Of a stretch of 64,000 nt of DNA, positions 10,492 to 22,567 are shown in pieces. The stretch covers positions 3,588,001-3,652,000 of the forward strand of contig JANUWF010001109.1 in the NCBI GenBank assembly GCA_026120185.1. The letters run 5' to 3'. Made by a program: the position numbers and the translations under genes. Position 1 is the first letter of the stretch, and the number at the start of each line of letters is the position of its first letter. The DNA comes from Voacanga thouarsii (lineage: Eukaryota > Streptophyta > Magnoliopsida > Gentianales > Apocynaceae). The notes under the pieces were generated by a model, which saw only the letters and a program-made list of their open reading frames with translations, did not search any database and was not told the DNA's origin.

Positions 10492-12373
10492 TGTTGGAAT
10501 ATATGCCCTCTAGACTAGTTTATCTGGTATAATTATCAAATTTATTAATAAAAGAATTTGTTCTCAAAATTTATTTGTGAATTTACATTTTATTTGTGCA
10601 CGATTTTTGGTTGAAAATGACCCATTGTGTTTAAGTAAGTGATCCATGTGAATGGTGGTCTTTCACAGTAAGGTATGGATCACAGATTACTTAACACATA
10701 AATGATTATTCTTAACCGATTGATGAGAATGAGAATCTCATCAGATATAGATTATTGTGTTATAAATTTTAAATTGGGAATGGTTTATCTTTAACCAGTG
10801 AGTAGTCTACTCACTTCATAGTATGAGCGTATTTCGAATACATAAAACATGACCTATAATAGTGGTTTCTAAAAGTACTATTTAAAAGAAATTCAGACTA
10901 TTACTTCTACAGCGTAGACTAATACTCTACTACTTGAGTATGAGTTGGTAGTCTGACGAAACTAGAAATATATACTTTGATATATTGTAGTTGAGGTTCT
11001 TTCGTAGAACCAATACATTTGTATGTTGGGTATATATGATTAGTTAGTTAAGATAAACTTGTATAAGATAACTTTTACGCTATATCACTCCTTGTGACTA
11101 TTCAAATAATCTAATTATTCAAAGCCTTTGAGAACATGATTTGGATATTTTCTTTAGGATAGCTCCATTGAAAAGTGGAAACATTTCAGGAATCATGAAC
11201 TATTGGACTAGAGGTCTAAAGATAATAGATGTCTATTAGAAAAGTATTAGTACACATTTCCTCTCTAATTGTATAGCGATGCGTAGAAGGGAGTTTTAGT
11301 TATTACACCTGTAGGTCGAAGATTTTGCTAACGCAGCATTATCCTTGGGGTCAATATTTTCTTATAATGATATTAGAAAATATTTAAAATGTAAAATATA
11401 ACTATTTATATAGCAGGGGTATTTTGGTCATTTTAGTAACAAAGGCGATGTGTCTTTTGGTCCCCAAAATAGCCCTTAAGTCATGAAAGATTTGGGTTAA
11501 GAAATTGGTCATGATATTTATGGATTTTATTTTATTTTATTAGTCTAATTTATTATTGGATTAGAATAAAATAAAAGGTCCGAGAGAATATTTATTTTAT
11601 CTAGTTTAATTGGTTAATTAATTATTCAGACCCAAATTGAATAATTAGAAAATTAATCTGGATATAAACTAGATAAAAGGTATACAATTTTATATTGGTC
11701 TATTTGAGCTTATTAATTATTTATTGAGCTACTTATGTAGCCCAGAAAATAAATAATTGAGATTTATTATTTATGGGTGTTTAAGCCCAAGAATAAATAA
11801 TTTTATCTGGCTCAATGAATAAGATCAAGGGTAAAATAAAATTTAAAATATATATATTAAATTAATTAATTAATAATTTAATTAATTAATTAAAAAACAA
11901 CACAGGATAAAATCCGTGTTGTTTCGCGTGCAAGAAAAGCATGGATGTTTTTTGTTTGCACGCGGGTTAATTCTCTCTCGGGGGATCTATTCAAATGAAT
12001 GAATAATGAATTGAAATGTTGTCGGAGTTTTGCAATTCTGAGAGTTGGTGATTTACAGAAGCAACGCACAGAAAACAGGTTTCATTGTTCATTTTCATTC
12101 ACAGAAAACAAACCCATTTACAGAAACCTTCAAGATTATCAAAACCCAATCTTTAAACCTTCATCGGCTGTGCTATGGCCATCATTTCAAAAGATTAAAA
12201 ACTTCGCATAGATAAGATGCAGTAAACGTTTGCAAGAACGTGATCCAATAGCCTCAAGTATCGTTATACAGACATCTACACCAGTGTGAAGAGGGCCATT
12301 CAATTACAAAGGTAAAGTTTTCGTTTTCCTAACATACTTTTGTTTTGATGATTTTTGCCATTTTAAACCTTCA
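10492..12373 (+). repeat. Copia-A 5' LTR
   Basis: 1,882 bp starting TGTTGGAATATATGCCC and ending TTTTAAACCTTCA. It matches 18,004-19,888 throughout with scattered substitutions and small indels. A TTAATTAATTAATTAA-rich stretch lies near 11,860-11,895 and a hairpin-like pair ACACAGGATAAAATCCGTGT follows it; both are also seen in the 3' LTR. Confidence 0.92.
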
Positions 12374-12375
12374 AT

Positions 12376-12387
12376 TGGTATCAAAGC
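12376..12387 (+). other. Copia-A primer-binding site
   Basis: TGGTATCAAAGC lies two bases after the 5' LTR. It matches the usual Copia site TGGTATCAGAGC, complementary to the 3' end of initiator tRNA-Met, at 11 of 12 positions. Confidence 0.85.
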
Positions 12388-12800
12388 TATGGTTTAGTAA
12401 GTGTAGGAAGCATGTTGACTTAACTAAAACAAGAAAATATTTATTTTGGTTGAAATCTGTAATCCTTTGTATTTATTGGTATGAGTAGTTTCACTATAAA
12501 CTTTGCGAGTGGAAGTGTAGGAACAATGTATTTTCATTGCTTTCATAGATATTGTGTAAGCCCAGTGTTTTTTTTTTAAGGGCATAGGCGGTTGTTTGGA
12601 TGATTTTTGAGTGAAAATAGAAGAAAAAATGAAATCAGTATACAAAGGTGCATTCTAGAGAAGAAGGCACTGTTGAAGTCGAAAGAGCTGAGCCGTGCCA
12701 TTGCTGTGTGAGGAGCAGCTGAGCTGCAGATCTAAGTCACGCGCCACTTGCAGGCACGAGGAAGGCTTCCTCATTGAAGCCATCAGCGAGGAAGTTGTTG

Positions 12801-12910
12801 TTGCAAATTACATTTACAATTTGCAATGCTGCGCAGTCAACAATTTTGACTGCGCAGCTAGGCGGGCCGGGTCCAGCCGCCCGAATCCGGCCCATGGGTT
12901 ATCCCATGGG
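12801..12910 (+). other. Three consecutive hairpins in the Copia-A leader
   Basis: TTGCAAATT pairs with AATTTGCAA (12,801-12,826). GCTGCGCAGTCAA pairs with TTGACTGCGCAGC around a 5-nt loop (12,828-12,858). CCCATGGG is repeated around TTAT (12,891-12,910), each copy being its own palindrome. The block is far richer in GC than its surroundings and sits between the primer-binding site and gag, where retroelement RNAs carry dimerisation or packaging structures. Confidence 0.7.
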
Positions 12911-12946
12911 TCGTGATCCAGTGTGGTGGGTGTACTAGACTCGATC

Positions 12947-12948
<2 letters not shown>

Positions 12949-12985
<37 letters not shown>
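12949..12985. repeat. (TA)n microsatellite
   Basis: An uninterrupted TA run of about 18 units in the Copia-A leader, directly downstream of the GC-rich hairpin block. Confidence 0.95.
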
Positions 12986-12988
<3 letters not shown>

Positions 12989-14121
12989 CTCATACCAGTC
13001 GAAGTTTTTTTTATTGCAATAGTTAATATTCTTTGAATATTTTGCATGAAAAATAATAGTAAAGAAAATTTTAGGATTAAATAAGACCATTAATTAATCA
13101 ATGTGTTTAATTCTATTATTTGTACACTTAGGTTAAAAGAATAGAAAAACATAAAAACATTTATAGTTTTCTAACATGCTTATTTCTTTTTGTACCCTAT
13201 GTACGCGTTTTCTCAAAGACCAAAGTCTTTGGGAATTTTGACAAAGAAAAAATAATTTTCTTAAATCAAATGGTTAATTTTAATTCGAACAAAAATTAAT
13301 TCTAGGATATTTTCTCAAAGAATTTTATCCTTGATATAGAAAATATATTACATTTAGATATTTTTGTAAATTAAAATAGAAAACCATTTTGATTGAATTT
13401 TAACAAGAAAAATTATTTTTGTCAAATTAAACTTGAGATCAAAATCTCTCGAAAGTTTTATTAGATTTTTTTTGAAATTATTAAGTTTATTAACTTAAAT
13501 AAAATTAATCCATGAAAAAATTTCTCAAATGGTATAAACCTTGACATAGAATTTTTTATGAGTTTAGATATTTTATTTTGAATTAAAAGAAAACTTAATT
13601 GAAAATTTTAAAATATATTTTCCAAGAAAAAGCCTTATTTTAAAATACTAAGTGGGAGAGGGGTTCCAACGGCTTCCATCAAGATTCTCATTAGAGATTG
13701 TAAGTCCCTTCGCGTCACCTTGAGAGTGAGCCCGTATAGGATGGGGATACCATAAGGATCTAGAATTAATGGATGGATGTAATTAATAACTCGAGACATG
13801 TGCTATGATCGGCCAACCCACATTGGAGGCTATAGTGTGAAGAATGTCCATAGGAAATGAGAAGAAACGATCATCCCACGATAGAGTTATCTTTTAGATC
13901 ATTACCTAGAAATGAAATTAATTTGTGGTGGTTAATACACTTATCTTAGAAAACTGTTAATCTTCCCAAGAAGCTATGTTAGTTTTTCTAAGAGCCAAAT
14001 TAATCATATTAAAGATAATAGTGTTATGGTTAACTATTATCGGATTTAATATGAGGATAATGTCACAAATTATTTTGTTTTTCACATACTAAATTTTCTT
14101 TTATTTTTGATTTTTTTCAGA

Positions 14122-17100
14122 ATGGTTGGTGGAGGTTCTTTCAATCCTTTGGCCCTTATTCTCCATAAGAATAAGCTAACAGGTCCGAATTATGTGGATT
14201 GGAAAGGAACTTAGACATGATACTCACTGTTGAGGAGTATAAGTATGTCCTCTTTGAAACCTATCCTGTTATTGGGGAAAGTTTCACCGTAGAGGAGCGT
14301 GAAGCTAAAAAAGTATGGAAGAAGGCCAACGAAATGGCTCGATGCTATATGTTGGTCTCCATGTCTAATGTGCTCCAATCAAAACATGAGCACATGGCCA
14401 CTGCATATGACATTAGCCAATCATTAGCCATGATGTTCGCCAATAAGAGTCGACCCACAAGGTAGGAAACTCTTAGGACGATCATAAATACTAAGATAGC
14501 TAAGGGAGCATCAGTTAGGGAGTATATGCTAATGATTGCTGCTTTTGAGAAAGCGGAAGTCTTATGGGCTATTATTAACCTTGAGAGTTAAGTGGACATG
14601 GTTCTCGAATCTCTACCGGGTTCTTTTACTCAATTCAAGTTGAACTACAACATAAACAAATTAAACATGACTTTAACTGAGTTAATAAAAGAGCTCTAAG
14701 TAGCGGAGAAGGTCATGAAGCCATAGTCTAAGACTATGATTGCTAGGATTTTTTCTTCTAGAATTGGGCCCAAGCCCAGAAAGTTCAAGAAGAAGAAGGG
14801 AAATGTACAGGCCCAACCCAAGAACTAGCCAAACAAGTCCAAAAGCAAATGCTTTAAATGCAAGCAGAAGGGACACTAGAAAAATGAGTGTCTAGAACTT
14901 CAAGCCAAGAAAAACCCTACAGGTATTGTTCTCTCTCTAGAGTTTATTTCAATGGTTAGATCAACTTTCACTTGGATTGTTGATTTTAGTACAACTGATC
15001 ATATTTGTAATTCCTTGCAGGGGTTTAGAAAGATAAAAAGACTCCAGAAGGGCAAGCATGGATTATGAGTACTAAATGGAGCCCGAGTGTGGGCCCTTGC
15101 AATGGGAGAATTAGATCTTATTTTTTATTGTAATAAAGTAATTGTATTAAATGATATTTTATATGTACCCGATTTTAGACAGAATTTGATTTTAGTTGCA
15201 AAGCTAATAAATCATGGATATTATGTTTCTTTCCATTCTGGTATTACTATCAGTAGAAATGGAGAATTTTTATGTACAAGGCCCATGTATGGAAACTTAT
15301 TCTTTTTAAATTCTACAAACAATCAAATAAATAACGTTCAATTTGAACATTTAAGTAAGAAGAGAAAGACCAATGTCAATGACTCATATATTTGGTATCT
15401 AAGGTTGGGTCATATTAATTCAACCAAGATTCAAAGGTTAATCCATGATGGGTTTTTGGGCTCATTAAGATTGGAAAAAATGACCAAAAGGTCGTTTACT
15501 TAAAAGGCTGATAGAGTCAATGAGATATTGGGTCTTGTTCATACTAATGTGTGTGGTCCTTTGTGTATTCAAGCTAGAGGGGGCTTTGAGTACTTCATCA
15601 CTTTCATAGATGATTGTACAAGGTTTGGTTATGTCTACCTGATGAGGCACAAGTTTGACTCTTTTGACAAGTTCAAAGAGTTTAAGGCTGAAGTGGAGCG
15701 TCAGACAGGTAAACTGATCAAAACCTTACGATCGGATTGTAGTGAAGAATCCCTCCTCGGTGAGTTTAAGGATTACATGGTATATCATAGAATAGTATCA
15801 CAACTCTCTGCGCTAGGCACACCCCAAAAGAATGGAGTAGCTAAGAGAAGGAACATATCATTAATGGAAATAGTCCAAAGCATGATGTCACTTACTACTC
15901 TTCCGGTCTTTTTTTGGGGATATGCCTTGGAAATAACGGTAAATATTCTGAATTTGGTGCCTTCCAAGTCAATACCTATGATACCCTATGAGATGTGGAT
16001 TGGGCGTAAGTTAAGTTTAAATCATCTCAGAATATGGGGCAGTCCAATTTATGTACTGATCAAGAGAGACAAGTTAGAACTAAGATCAGAATTATGTTAC
16101 TTTATTGGGTATCCAAAAGAGACAAAATGAGGTTACTTTTATCATCCCAATGAGCAGAAAGTACTGGTAAGTACTAATGCTATATCCTTGGAGAATGATC
16201 AAAATACTTTAACTAAAGGTTCGACAAGGTTGGAACTCGAGGAGAAGTTATTTTTAGAATCAATTTCTTCAAACCCGATTATGGAATAAGAAGAGGCACA
16301 GCCTCAAGAACCTGTACAAACAGAGCTTCGTTGTAGTAGGAGGATATCTAGAGTTCTAGAAAGATGGATTGGAGAGGCTTTCGAGTTGGACTCCAACCAT
16401 CAGGAATAAGATCCCACCCGATACAAAGAAGCTATTGCTGAAGCCGACACAGATCTATGGCATGAAGCAATAAAAGCCGAGATTGAGTCTATGTACTTCA
16501 ATCAGGTTTGGGATCTTATAACTTTACCTAAAGGGATAAAACCCATTGGGTGTAAGTGGCTATATAAGATAAAAAGGGGAGCGGATGGGAATGTGGAAAC
16601 CTTCAAAGCTAGACTGGCAAAAAGGTATACTCAGAAAGAGGGAATTGATTATGATGAAACCTTTTTCCCAGTAGCCATGCTTAAGTATATCTGTATCCTC
16701 CTTGTCATTGCATATCATTACGACTATGAGATATGGCAAATGGATATCAAGACGGCATTTCTTAATGGCCATTTTAACGAAGACATCTATATGTCCCAAC
16801 TAAAAGGTTTTATTGCTAAAGGCCAGGAATATATGGTCTGCAAACTTAAGAAGTCCATTTATGGACTTAAGCAGGCATCTAGAATATAGAACATTTGTTT
16901 TGATGAGACTATAAAGTCTTATGATTTCATTCAAAACGAGGATGAACCATACGTGTACAGGAAATTAGAAGGCATATATGTGATTTTTCTTGTCCTATAT
17001 GTGGATGACATTCTATTCATTAGGAATGATGTAGGGATATTATCATCTACTAAGATTTGGCTATCTAGTCAATTTAGTATGAAAGACTTGGGAGAAGTCA

Positions 17101-17981
17101 GTTACATTTTTGGGATTAAGCTTCTTCAAAATAGGAAGTAGAGAATGTTAGGATTATCCCAAGCGACATATATTGACAAGATGCTGGCCAAGTTTAGCAT
17201 GGTCTCATGCAAATGAGCTCTAATCTCTTGCAGACATGAGTTGTCTTTTTGTTCTAATGACTGTCCTAAATCTTAAGAGGAAAAAAATAGGATGAGTAAG
17301 ATTCCCTATGCTCCGGCTGTGGGAAGTCTCATGTACGCCATGCTGTGCACTAGGTTAGATATCTGCTTTGCTGTAAGCTTAATTAGCAAATATCAGTCAA
17401 ACTTTGGAGAAGTTCATTGGCAAGCTGTAAAGCATATTCTTAAGTATCTCAATAGTATGAAAGATTATATGTTGGTTTATAGGACTGACGACTTGGTTCC
17501 TACTAGATACACATACTCAGATCTTCAGGCAGATAAGGATGAGAGAAAATCCACTGGTGGATATATCTTCACCTTGTCTGAAGGAGCTGTTTCAGGGAGG
17601 AGTATCAAGCAATGTTGTATTACTGACTCGACCATGGAAGTTGAGTATGAGGCAGTTTTGGAAGCATCCAAGGAAGCAATCTGGCTCCGGAAGTTTCTTT
17701 CAAAACTTGGAGTTGTGCCACACATAGACAGACCGATTGTGGTGTATTGCGACAACTCTGGAGCAGTCTCACAATACAAAGAACCCAGGAACCACAAAAA
17801 GGGGAATTACATCCAAAGAAAGTACCACCTAATTTGAGATTTCATTCAAAGATGGGAAATCATGGTGGAATAGATAGCCTCGGAGAACAACCTAGCAGAT
17901 CCCTTCACCAAGCCTTTGGTTGAGAGAGTCTTCAAGAGATACTTAGATGCCATAGGGGTGGGCACCTATGGACTTTCTTAG
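14122..17981 (+). pseudogene. Copia-A gag-pol
   Basis: The gag start MVGGGSFNPLALILHKNK is at 14,122. Gag ends with a CCHC knuckle (CFKCKQKGH...NEC, about 14,848-14,890, with a stop where a residue should be). The protease shows WIVDFSTTDHICN in place of DSGATDH, so the catalytic DSG is changed. Integrase has the zinc motif region WYLRLGHINSTKIQRLIHDG and a core from 15,528 (CGPLCIQARGGFEYFITFID). Reverse transcriptase runs 16,491-17,141 with the catalytic VLYVDDILFI. RNase H runs 17,292-17,980. Stops lie in gag, between gag and integrase, after integrase (16,127) and inside reverse transcriptase. The polyprotein would be about 1,280 residues if whole. It is dead. Confidence 0.9.
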
Positions 17982-17992
17982 TCTTAGAGTGT

Positions 17993-18003
17993 AAGTGGGA
18001 GAT
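17993..18003 (+). other. Copia-A polypurine tract
   Basis: AAGTGGGAGAT directly before the 3' LTR, the usual place for plus-strand priming. Copies B and C carry the same tract next to their LTRs (27,886 on the - strand, 34,190 on the + strand). Confidence 0.85.
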
Positions 18004-19888
18004 TGTTGGAATATATCCCCTCTAGACTAGTTTATCTGATATAATTATCGAATTTATTAATAAAAAAATTTATTCTTAAAATTTGTTTGTGAATTTACAT
18101 TTTATTTGTGCACGATTTTCAGTTAAAAATGACCCATTGTGTTTAAGTAAGTGATCTATGTGAATTGTGGTTTTTCACAGTAAGGTATGGATTACAAGTT
18201 ACTTAACATATAAATGATTGTTCTTAATCGATTGATAAGAATGAGAATCTCATCAGGTATAGGCTATTGTGTTATGAATTCCAAATGAGGAATGGTTTAC
18301 CTTTAACCAGTAAGTAGTCCACTCACTTCATAGCATGATCGTATTTCAAATATGTAGAACATGACTTGTAATAGTAGTTTCTAAAAGTACTATTTAAAAG
18401 AAACCCAAATTATTACTGCTACAACGTGGACTAATACTCTACCACTTCAGTCTGACGAAGCTAGAAGTATATACTTTGATATACTGTAGTTGAAGTTCTT
18501 TCGTAGAACTAATACACTTGTATGTTGGGTATATGTGACTAGTTAGTTAAGACACACTTGTACGAGATAGCTTCTACGCTATATCCCCCCTTGTGACTGT
18601 TCAAATAATCTAATTATCCAAGACCCTGGGGAATATGACTTGGATGTTTTCTTTAAGGTAACTCCCTTAAAAAGTGAAAACATTTCAGGAGTCGTGGATT
18701 ATTGGACTAGAGGTCTAAGGATGGTAGATGTCTATTAGAGAGGTGTTAGTACAGTCTTTCTCTCTAATTGCACAATAATGCATAGAGAGGTATTTTAGTC
18801 ATTGCACCTGTAGGTCGAAAACTTTGCAAACGCAACATTGTCCTTGGGGTTAATATTTTCTTATGGTGATATTATGAAATATTTAAAATGCAAAATATAG
18901 CTATTTATATATCAGGAGTATTTTGCTCATTTTAGCAGGCAAGGCAATATATCTTTTGATCCCCGAAATGGCCCTTAAGTCATGAAAGATTTGGGTTAAG
19001 GAATTGGTCATGATATTTATGTGTTTTATTTTATTTTGTTAGTCTAATTTATTATTGGACTATAATAAAATAAAAGGTCCAAGAGAGAGTACTTATTTTA
19101 TCTAGTTTAATTGGTTAATTAATTATTCTTCGGCATAGATTGAATAATTAGAAAATTAATTTGGATATAAACTAGAAAAAGGGTATAAAATTTTATATTA
19201 GTTTATTTGGGCTTGTTAATTATTTATTAGGCTGTTTAATGTAGCCTAGAAAATAAATAATTGAGATTTATTATTTATGAGTGTTTAAGCCTAAGAATAA
19301 ATAATTTTATCTGGCCCAATTAATAAAACCAAAGGTAAAATAAAATTAATATATATATATATGTACTATATTAATTATTAATTTAATTAATTAATTTAAA
19401 AAAATAACACGAGATGGAATCCGTGTTGTTTTGCATACAAGATAATAGAAAGCATGAATGCTTTCTGTTTGCACGTGGGTGGAATCTCTCTCGGGGGGAT
19501 CTATTCAAATGAATGAATAATGAATTGAAATGTTGTTGGAGTTTTGCAATTCTGAGAGTTGGTGATTCACAGAAGCAAAGCAAAGAAAATAGGTTTCGTT
19601 GTTCATTTTCATTCACAGAAAACAAACCTATTTACAGAAGCCTTCAAGACTTATCAAAACCCAATCTTTAAGCTTTCACCGGCTGTGCCATGGGCATCAT
19701 TTCGAAAGATTAAAAGTTTCGCGTGGACGAGACGTAATAGACATTTGTAAGGACGTAATCTAATAGCCTCAAGTATCCTTGTACAAACATCTACACCAGT
19801 GCAAAGAAGGTCATTCAATCACAGAGGTAAATTTTTCGTTTTCCTAACATAATTTCATTTTGATGATTTTTGCCATTTTAAACTTTCA
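18004..19888 (+). repeat. Copia-A 3' LTR
   Basis: 1,885 bp from TGTTGGAATATATCCCC to TTTAAACTTTCA. It matches the 5' LTR end to end. The substitutions between the two are numerous, so insertion was not recent; a proper alignment is needed for an age. Confidence 0.92.
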
Positions 19889-20029
19889 CAATAATTTGAG
19901 GAATTGAATCTTTATTCTTTACAACATTAGCCTCCAAAAGCGTTAGCTTTTTCGGGGTCCATCTGGTCTTTGGCTATTACTTCCTAGATTGGAGATTTGA
20001 ATTATGAACAGCAGCCCTCTGATTGAAGA
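19889..20029. other. Core of the outer repeat unit, right piece
   Basis: Short non-coding piece between Copia-A and the right outer arm. It starts with CAATA, the right target duplication of Copia-A. Confidence 0.4.
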
Positions 20030-20240
20030 TGATCACGTGAGGTGCACATAAATGTTTGGAGAAAAGTGAAGTGTCGAAAATGTCCTTCCTATTTGAAGGT
20101 GCGGTAACGGTCAAAAGGATCTTTTTAGATAAAAAAATTAGTTAAGGGACTTAACTAGTTGAAAATAAAGAAAATTGACCTAATCCTCCAAAACATTAAA
20201 GGTAAGAGACTAAATTGACTAATTTTCCTTGGGAAAAAAA
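20030..20240 (-). repeat. Right arm of outer inverted repeat
   Basis: Reverse complement of 259-475, for example TTAGTTAAGGGACTTAACTA, GAAAATAAAGAAAA and GAGACTAAATTG. It closes the 20 kb nest. Confidence 0.7.
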
Positions 20241-21449
20241 ATGATACTTAAAAACACAGAAAAATGTATTCCATATTAAAAGCAAAACAATATTGAAATA
20301 AACATGCATCTATTAAAGGAACGCTATCAACAAATACTTTCTTTCATAACCCATTTAAATTCGACGTATAAATCTACATTACTGAACACTTAAGATATTT
20401 CTACTACATAAATCTACACTTAAAATAACCCATTTAAATTTGACGTATAAATCTACATTACTGAACACTTAAAATATTTCTACTACATACATATTATAGA
20501 GTTAAAACCCACTATAATAATCTAGCTAGCAAAGTAATATGAGTCAAGATTATGACTTTTGAATTTTTTACTAAAGGGAAATTTAAAATATCTATTTTCA
20601 TGCAAATACATTTCATCAAAACAACTTAACACAAGCTATACCCCATACAATGTACGAACATCAATCTAGTATATATAATAGTTGAAAATATATAAATTTT
20701 TAATACAGTACTAGGCTAGGAGAGATGTGTGGGGATAAATAATTAATAAGGAAGAATGCAAGGAATAAGGCAAAAAAATGTGGATAGGAATAAATCTTTT
20801 AATTTATCTTGTTTTTTAGTTTTTAATTTTTTATTTTTAGAATCTAATATCATATATGCATTTTCTTTGAGTTAATTACTAAAATTATTGAGATCAAAGG
20901 TTGTTTAGTAACATGGATTCATTTGATGAAACTAAAATTTGAAGAATGAATTCTAAATATTTAAATATTGACTTATAAAAATTAAAGTTTGAAGATTGAA
21001 TTATAAAATTTGAAGTCTAAATATAAAATTTGAATTAATTATAATTCATCTTTATATTACAATTTAGATTAAATATAAAAATATTAATAATTAGATGTGT
21101 ATTTAAAATTTATAACATAATTTCAGTACGTCTTAATTAATTAAATGATAATAAAAATTTATTATTAAATATACTTAATAAATTAAGTACTTAATATTAT
21201 CCAACAAGTGAACCTAATATTAGGATGATTATTAGGTCAAGAATTAATGTGATAATATCACTCTGTTGTGCGCATTTTTATTACGGTTGTGATATACTAA
21301 ATGCCATTCAATTGAGTCTTTCGTTTCATGATGTTGGGGAAAGCTTTGGAATATGTTATAAATTTTTTTTCTTTCTTTTTTATCAGAAAGGAATATGATA
21401 CAATCAATCATCTCTTGTAATATTTATGATCATTTCTAGCTTAACTTTT
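20241..21449. other. AT-rich intergenic stretch
   Basis: No coding frame, RNA gene or element end is visible apart from the tandem duplication at 20,346-20,489. The sequence is A/T-rich with many TTAATTAA-like runs. Confidence 0.5.
20346..20489. repeat. Two-copy tandem repeat, 79-bp period
   Basis: The text ATAACCCATTTAAATT, GACGTATAAATCTACATTAC and GAACACTTAA-ATATTTCTAC occurs twice, starting at about 20,346 and 20,425, with two substitutions. It is a simple local duplication. Confidence 0.85.
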
Positions 21450-21632
21450 AGGATAGAGCAATTAGCTCCGAAAGGGGTAGTCGAGTTTGTCAGGTAAAGA
21501 CTGTGGAGATCGAAAGGTCACGAGTTTTAAAATCATGAAACGTCTATTAGCTTTTTCGATTGTGCAAGTTAGCCAATGCTTGTCTAGGCTTGGTTTATAT
21601 TTTCGTGGTTTTTTATCTGTTAGGATCACGAG

Positions 21633-22485
21633 TAGAGATGGCAATTGCCCCACTTAAATCGGGGATCCGGCCTGGCCTAGTCCGATTGGGTCGGGAATTT
21701 CCCGATTTAAGTTGGGATGGGGCCGGGGGCGGGCTGAGGGGTCTGGTTGGGGACGGAGATTGTATGATCCCCGTCCCGGTCCGGCTTGCCTGGTCCGCTC
21801 TATATATATTTTATATTATATTATATTATATTATATTATATTATATTATATTATATTATATTATATTATATTATATTATATTATATTATATTATATTATA
21901 TTATATTATATTATATTATATTATATTATATTATATAAATATATATATACATATATATATAGAGGTGAATTATAAATATGTTGTATATGTATACATACTA
22001 TATAGATTATATATATATATATATATATTTTAAGTAGATTATATATATTATATATGATTATATATTATATATGATTATATATGTGTATAAAATAAAATAA
22101 AATAGAAAAGAAGAGGAAAAAAGAAAAAAAGAAAAATTATCAATTATCAATTATCAATTTTACTCTTACTAATTTAGATATATGATAAATACGTGAATTA
22201 TTGGAAACCACCACAAAAGTTTTCTATATGATTAAAAAGTTTTGAATAAAAATATATTAGAGGCAATTTTTTTAAATCTTTATAAATATTTTCGGGCCTA
22301 AACGGGCCCCCACTTCCCCGCTTTCACGCTAGGTTGAGATCGGGGATTGTTTTGTCCCTGATGGGTTGGGGTTGGGGATCCCCACCTTTCTCCGTGGTGG
22401 GGACAGACCGAGGATGAAGAAATGGGTCATACGCAAGGGTGGGTAAGAATTTCTACTCTTCGACCTGGCCTCATTACCATCCCTA
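21633..22485. mobile_element. hAT-type MITE, 853 bp
   Basis: Ends are TAGAGATGGCAAT and, at the right in reverse complement, TAGGGATGGTAAT (11 of 13 match). Flanks are ATCACGAG (21,625-21,632) and ATCACGAT (22,486-22,493), an 8-bp target duplication with one change, as hAT elements make. The subterminal parts are rich in CCCCG/CGGGG runs, as in the plant repeats that start GAGATGGCAAT. No transposase is present. The interior is filled by a TTATA array and TA-rich sequence. Confidence 0.8.
21810..21936. repeat. (TTATA)n array
   Basis: About 25 near-perfect copies of the pentamer inside the MITE. It yields the false reading frame text YIILYYIIL, which should not be taken as protein. Confidence 0.95.
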
Positions 22486-22567
22486 ATCACGATGTGAGTT
22501 TTATCTAATACGCACCTAAAGGATAGTGGCTGCAGGCTTCTCTCCTACCACCAAGAGGATAGAGCAA

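Larger units (their letters stand above)
10492..19888 (+). mobile_element. Copia-A, complete long-LTR Ty1/Copia element
   Basis: A 9.4 kb element with LTRs at 10,492-12,373 and 18,004-19,888, a primer-binding site just inside the 5' LTR, a polypurine tract just before the 3' LTR, and gag-protease-integrase-reverse transcriptase-RNase H in Copia order. Flanking pentamers are CAAGA (10,487-10,491) and CAATA (19,889-19,893), a 5-bp target duplication with one change. Many stops and frame changes show that it is old. The LTR length and the reverse transcriptase text (LYVDDILFIRND) resemble the Angela/Tork group; the lineage is an inference. Confidence 0.92.
21462..22555 (+). mobile_element. Candidate SINE, split by a hAT-type MITE
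   Basis: The perfect 12-mer AGGATAGAGCAA occurs at 21,450-21,461 and 22,556-22,567, as a target duplication would. With the MITE and its 8-bp duplication removed, the enclosed unit is 233 bp, a SINE length. Near the left end, TAGTCGAGTTTG and, about 30 bp on, CACGAGTTTTAAAATC resemble weak pol III A and B boxes. There is no obvious poly-A tail; the unit ends CTACCACCAAG. The direct repeat and length are seen; the tRNA ancestry is a guess. Confidence 0.5.

Noticed and set aside
21560..22033. 157-codon frame with repeated YIILYYIIL text
   Set aside because: Direct translation of the TTATA array and TA-rich flanks within the hAT-type MITE.
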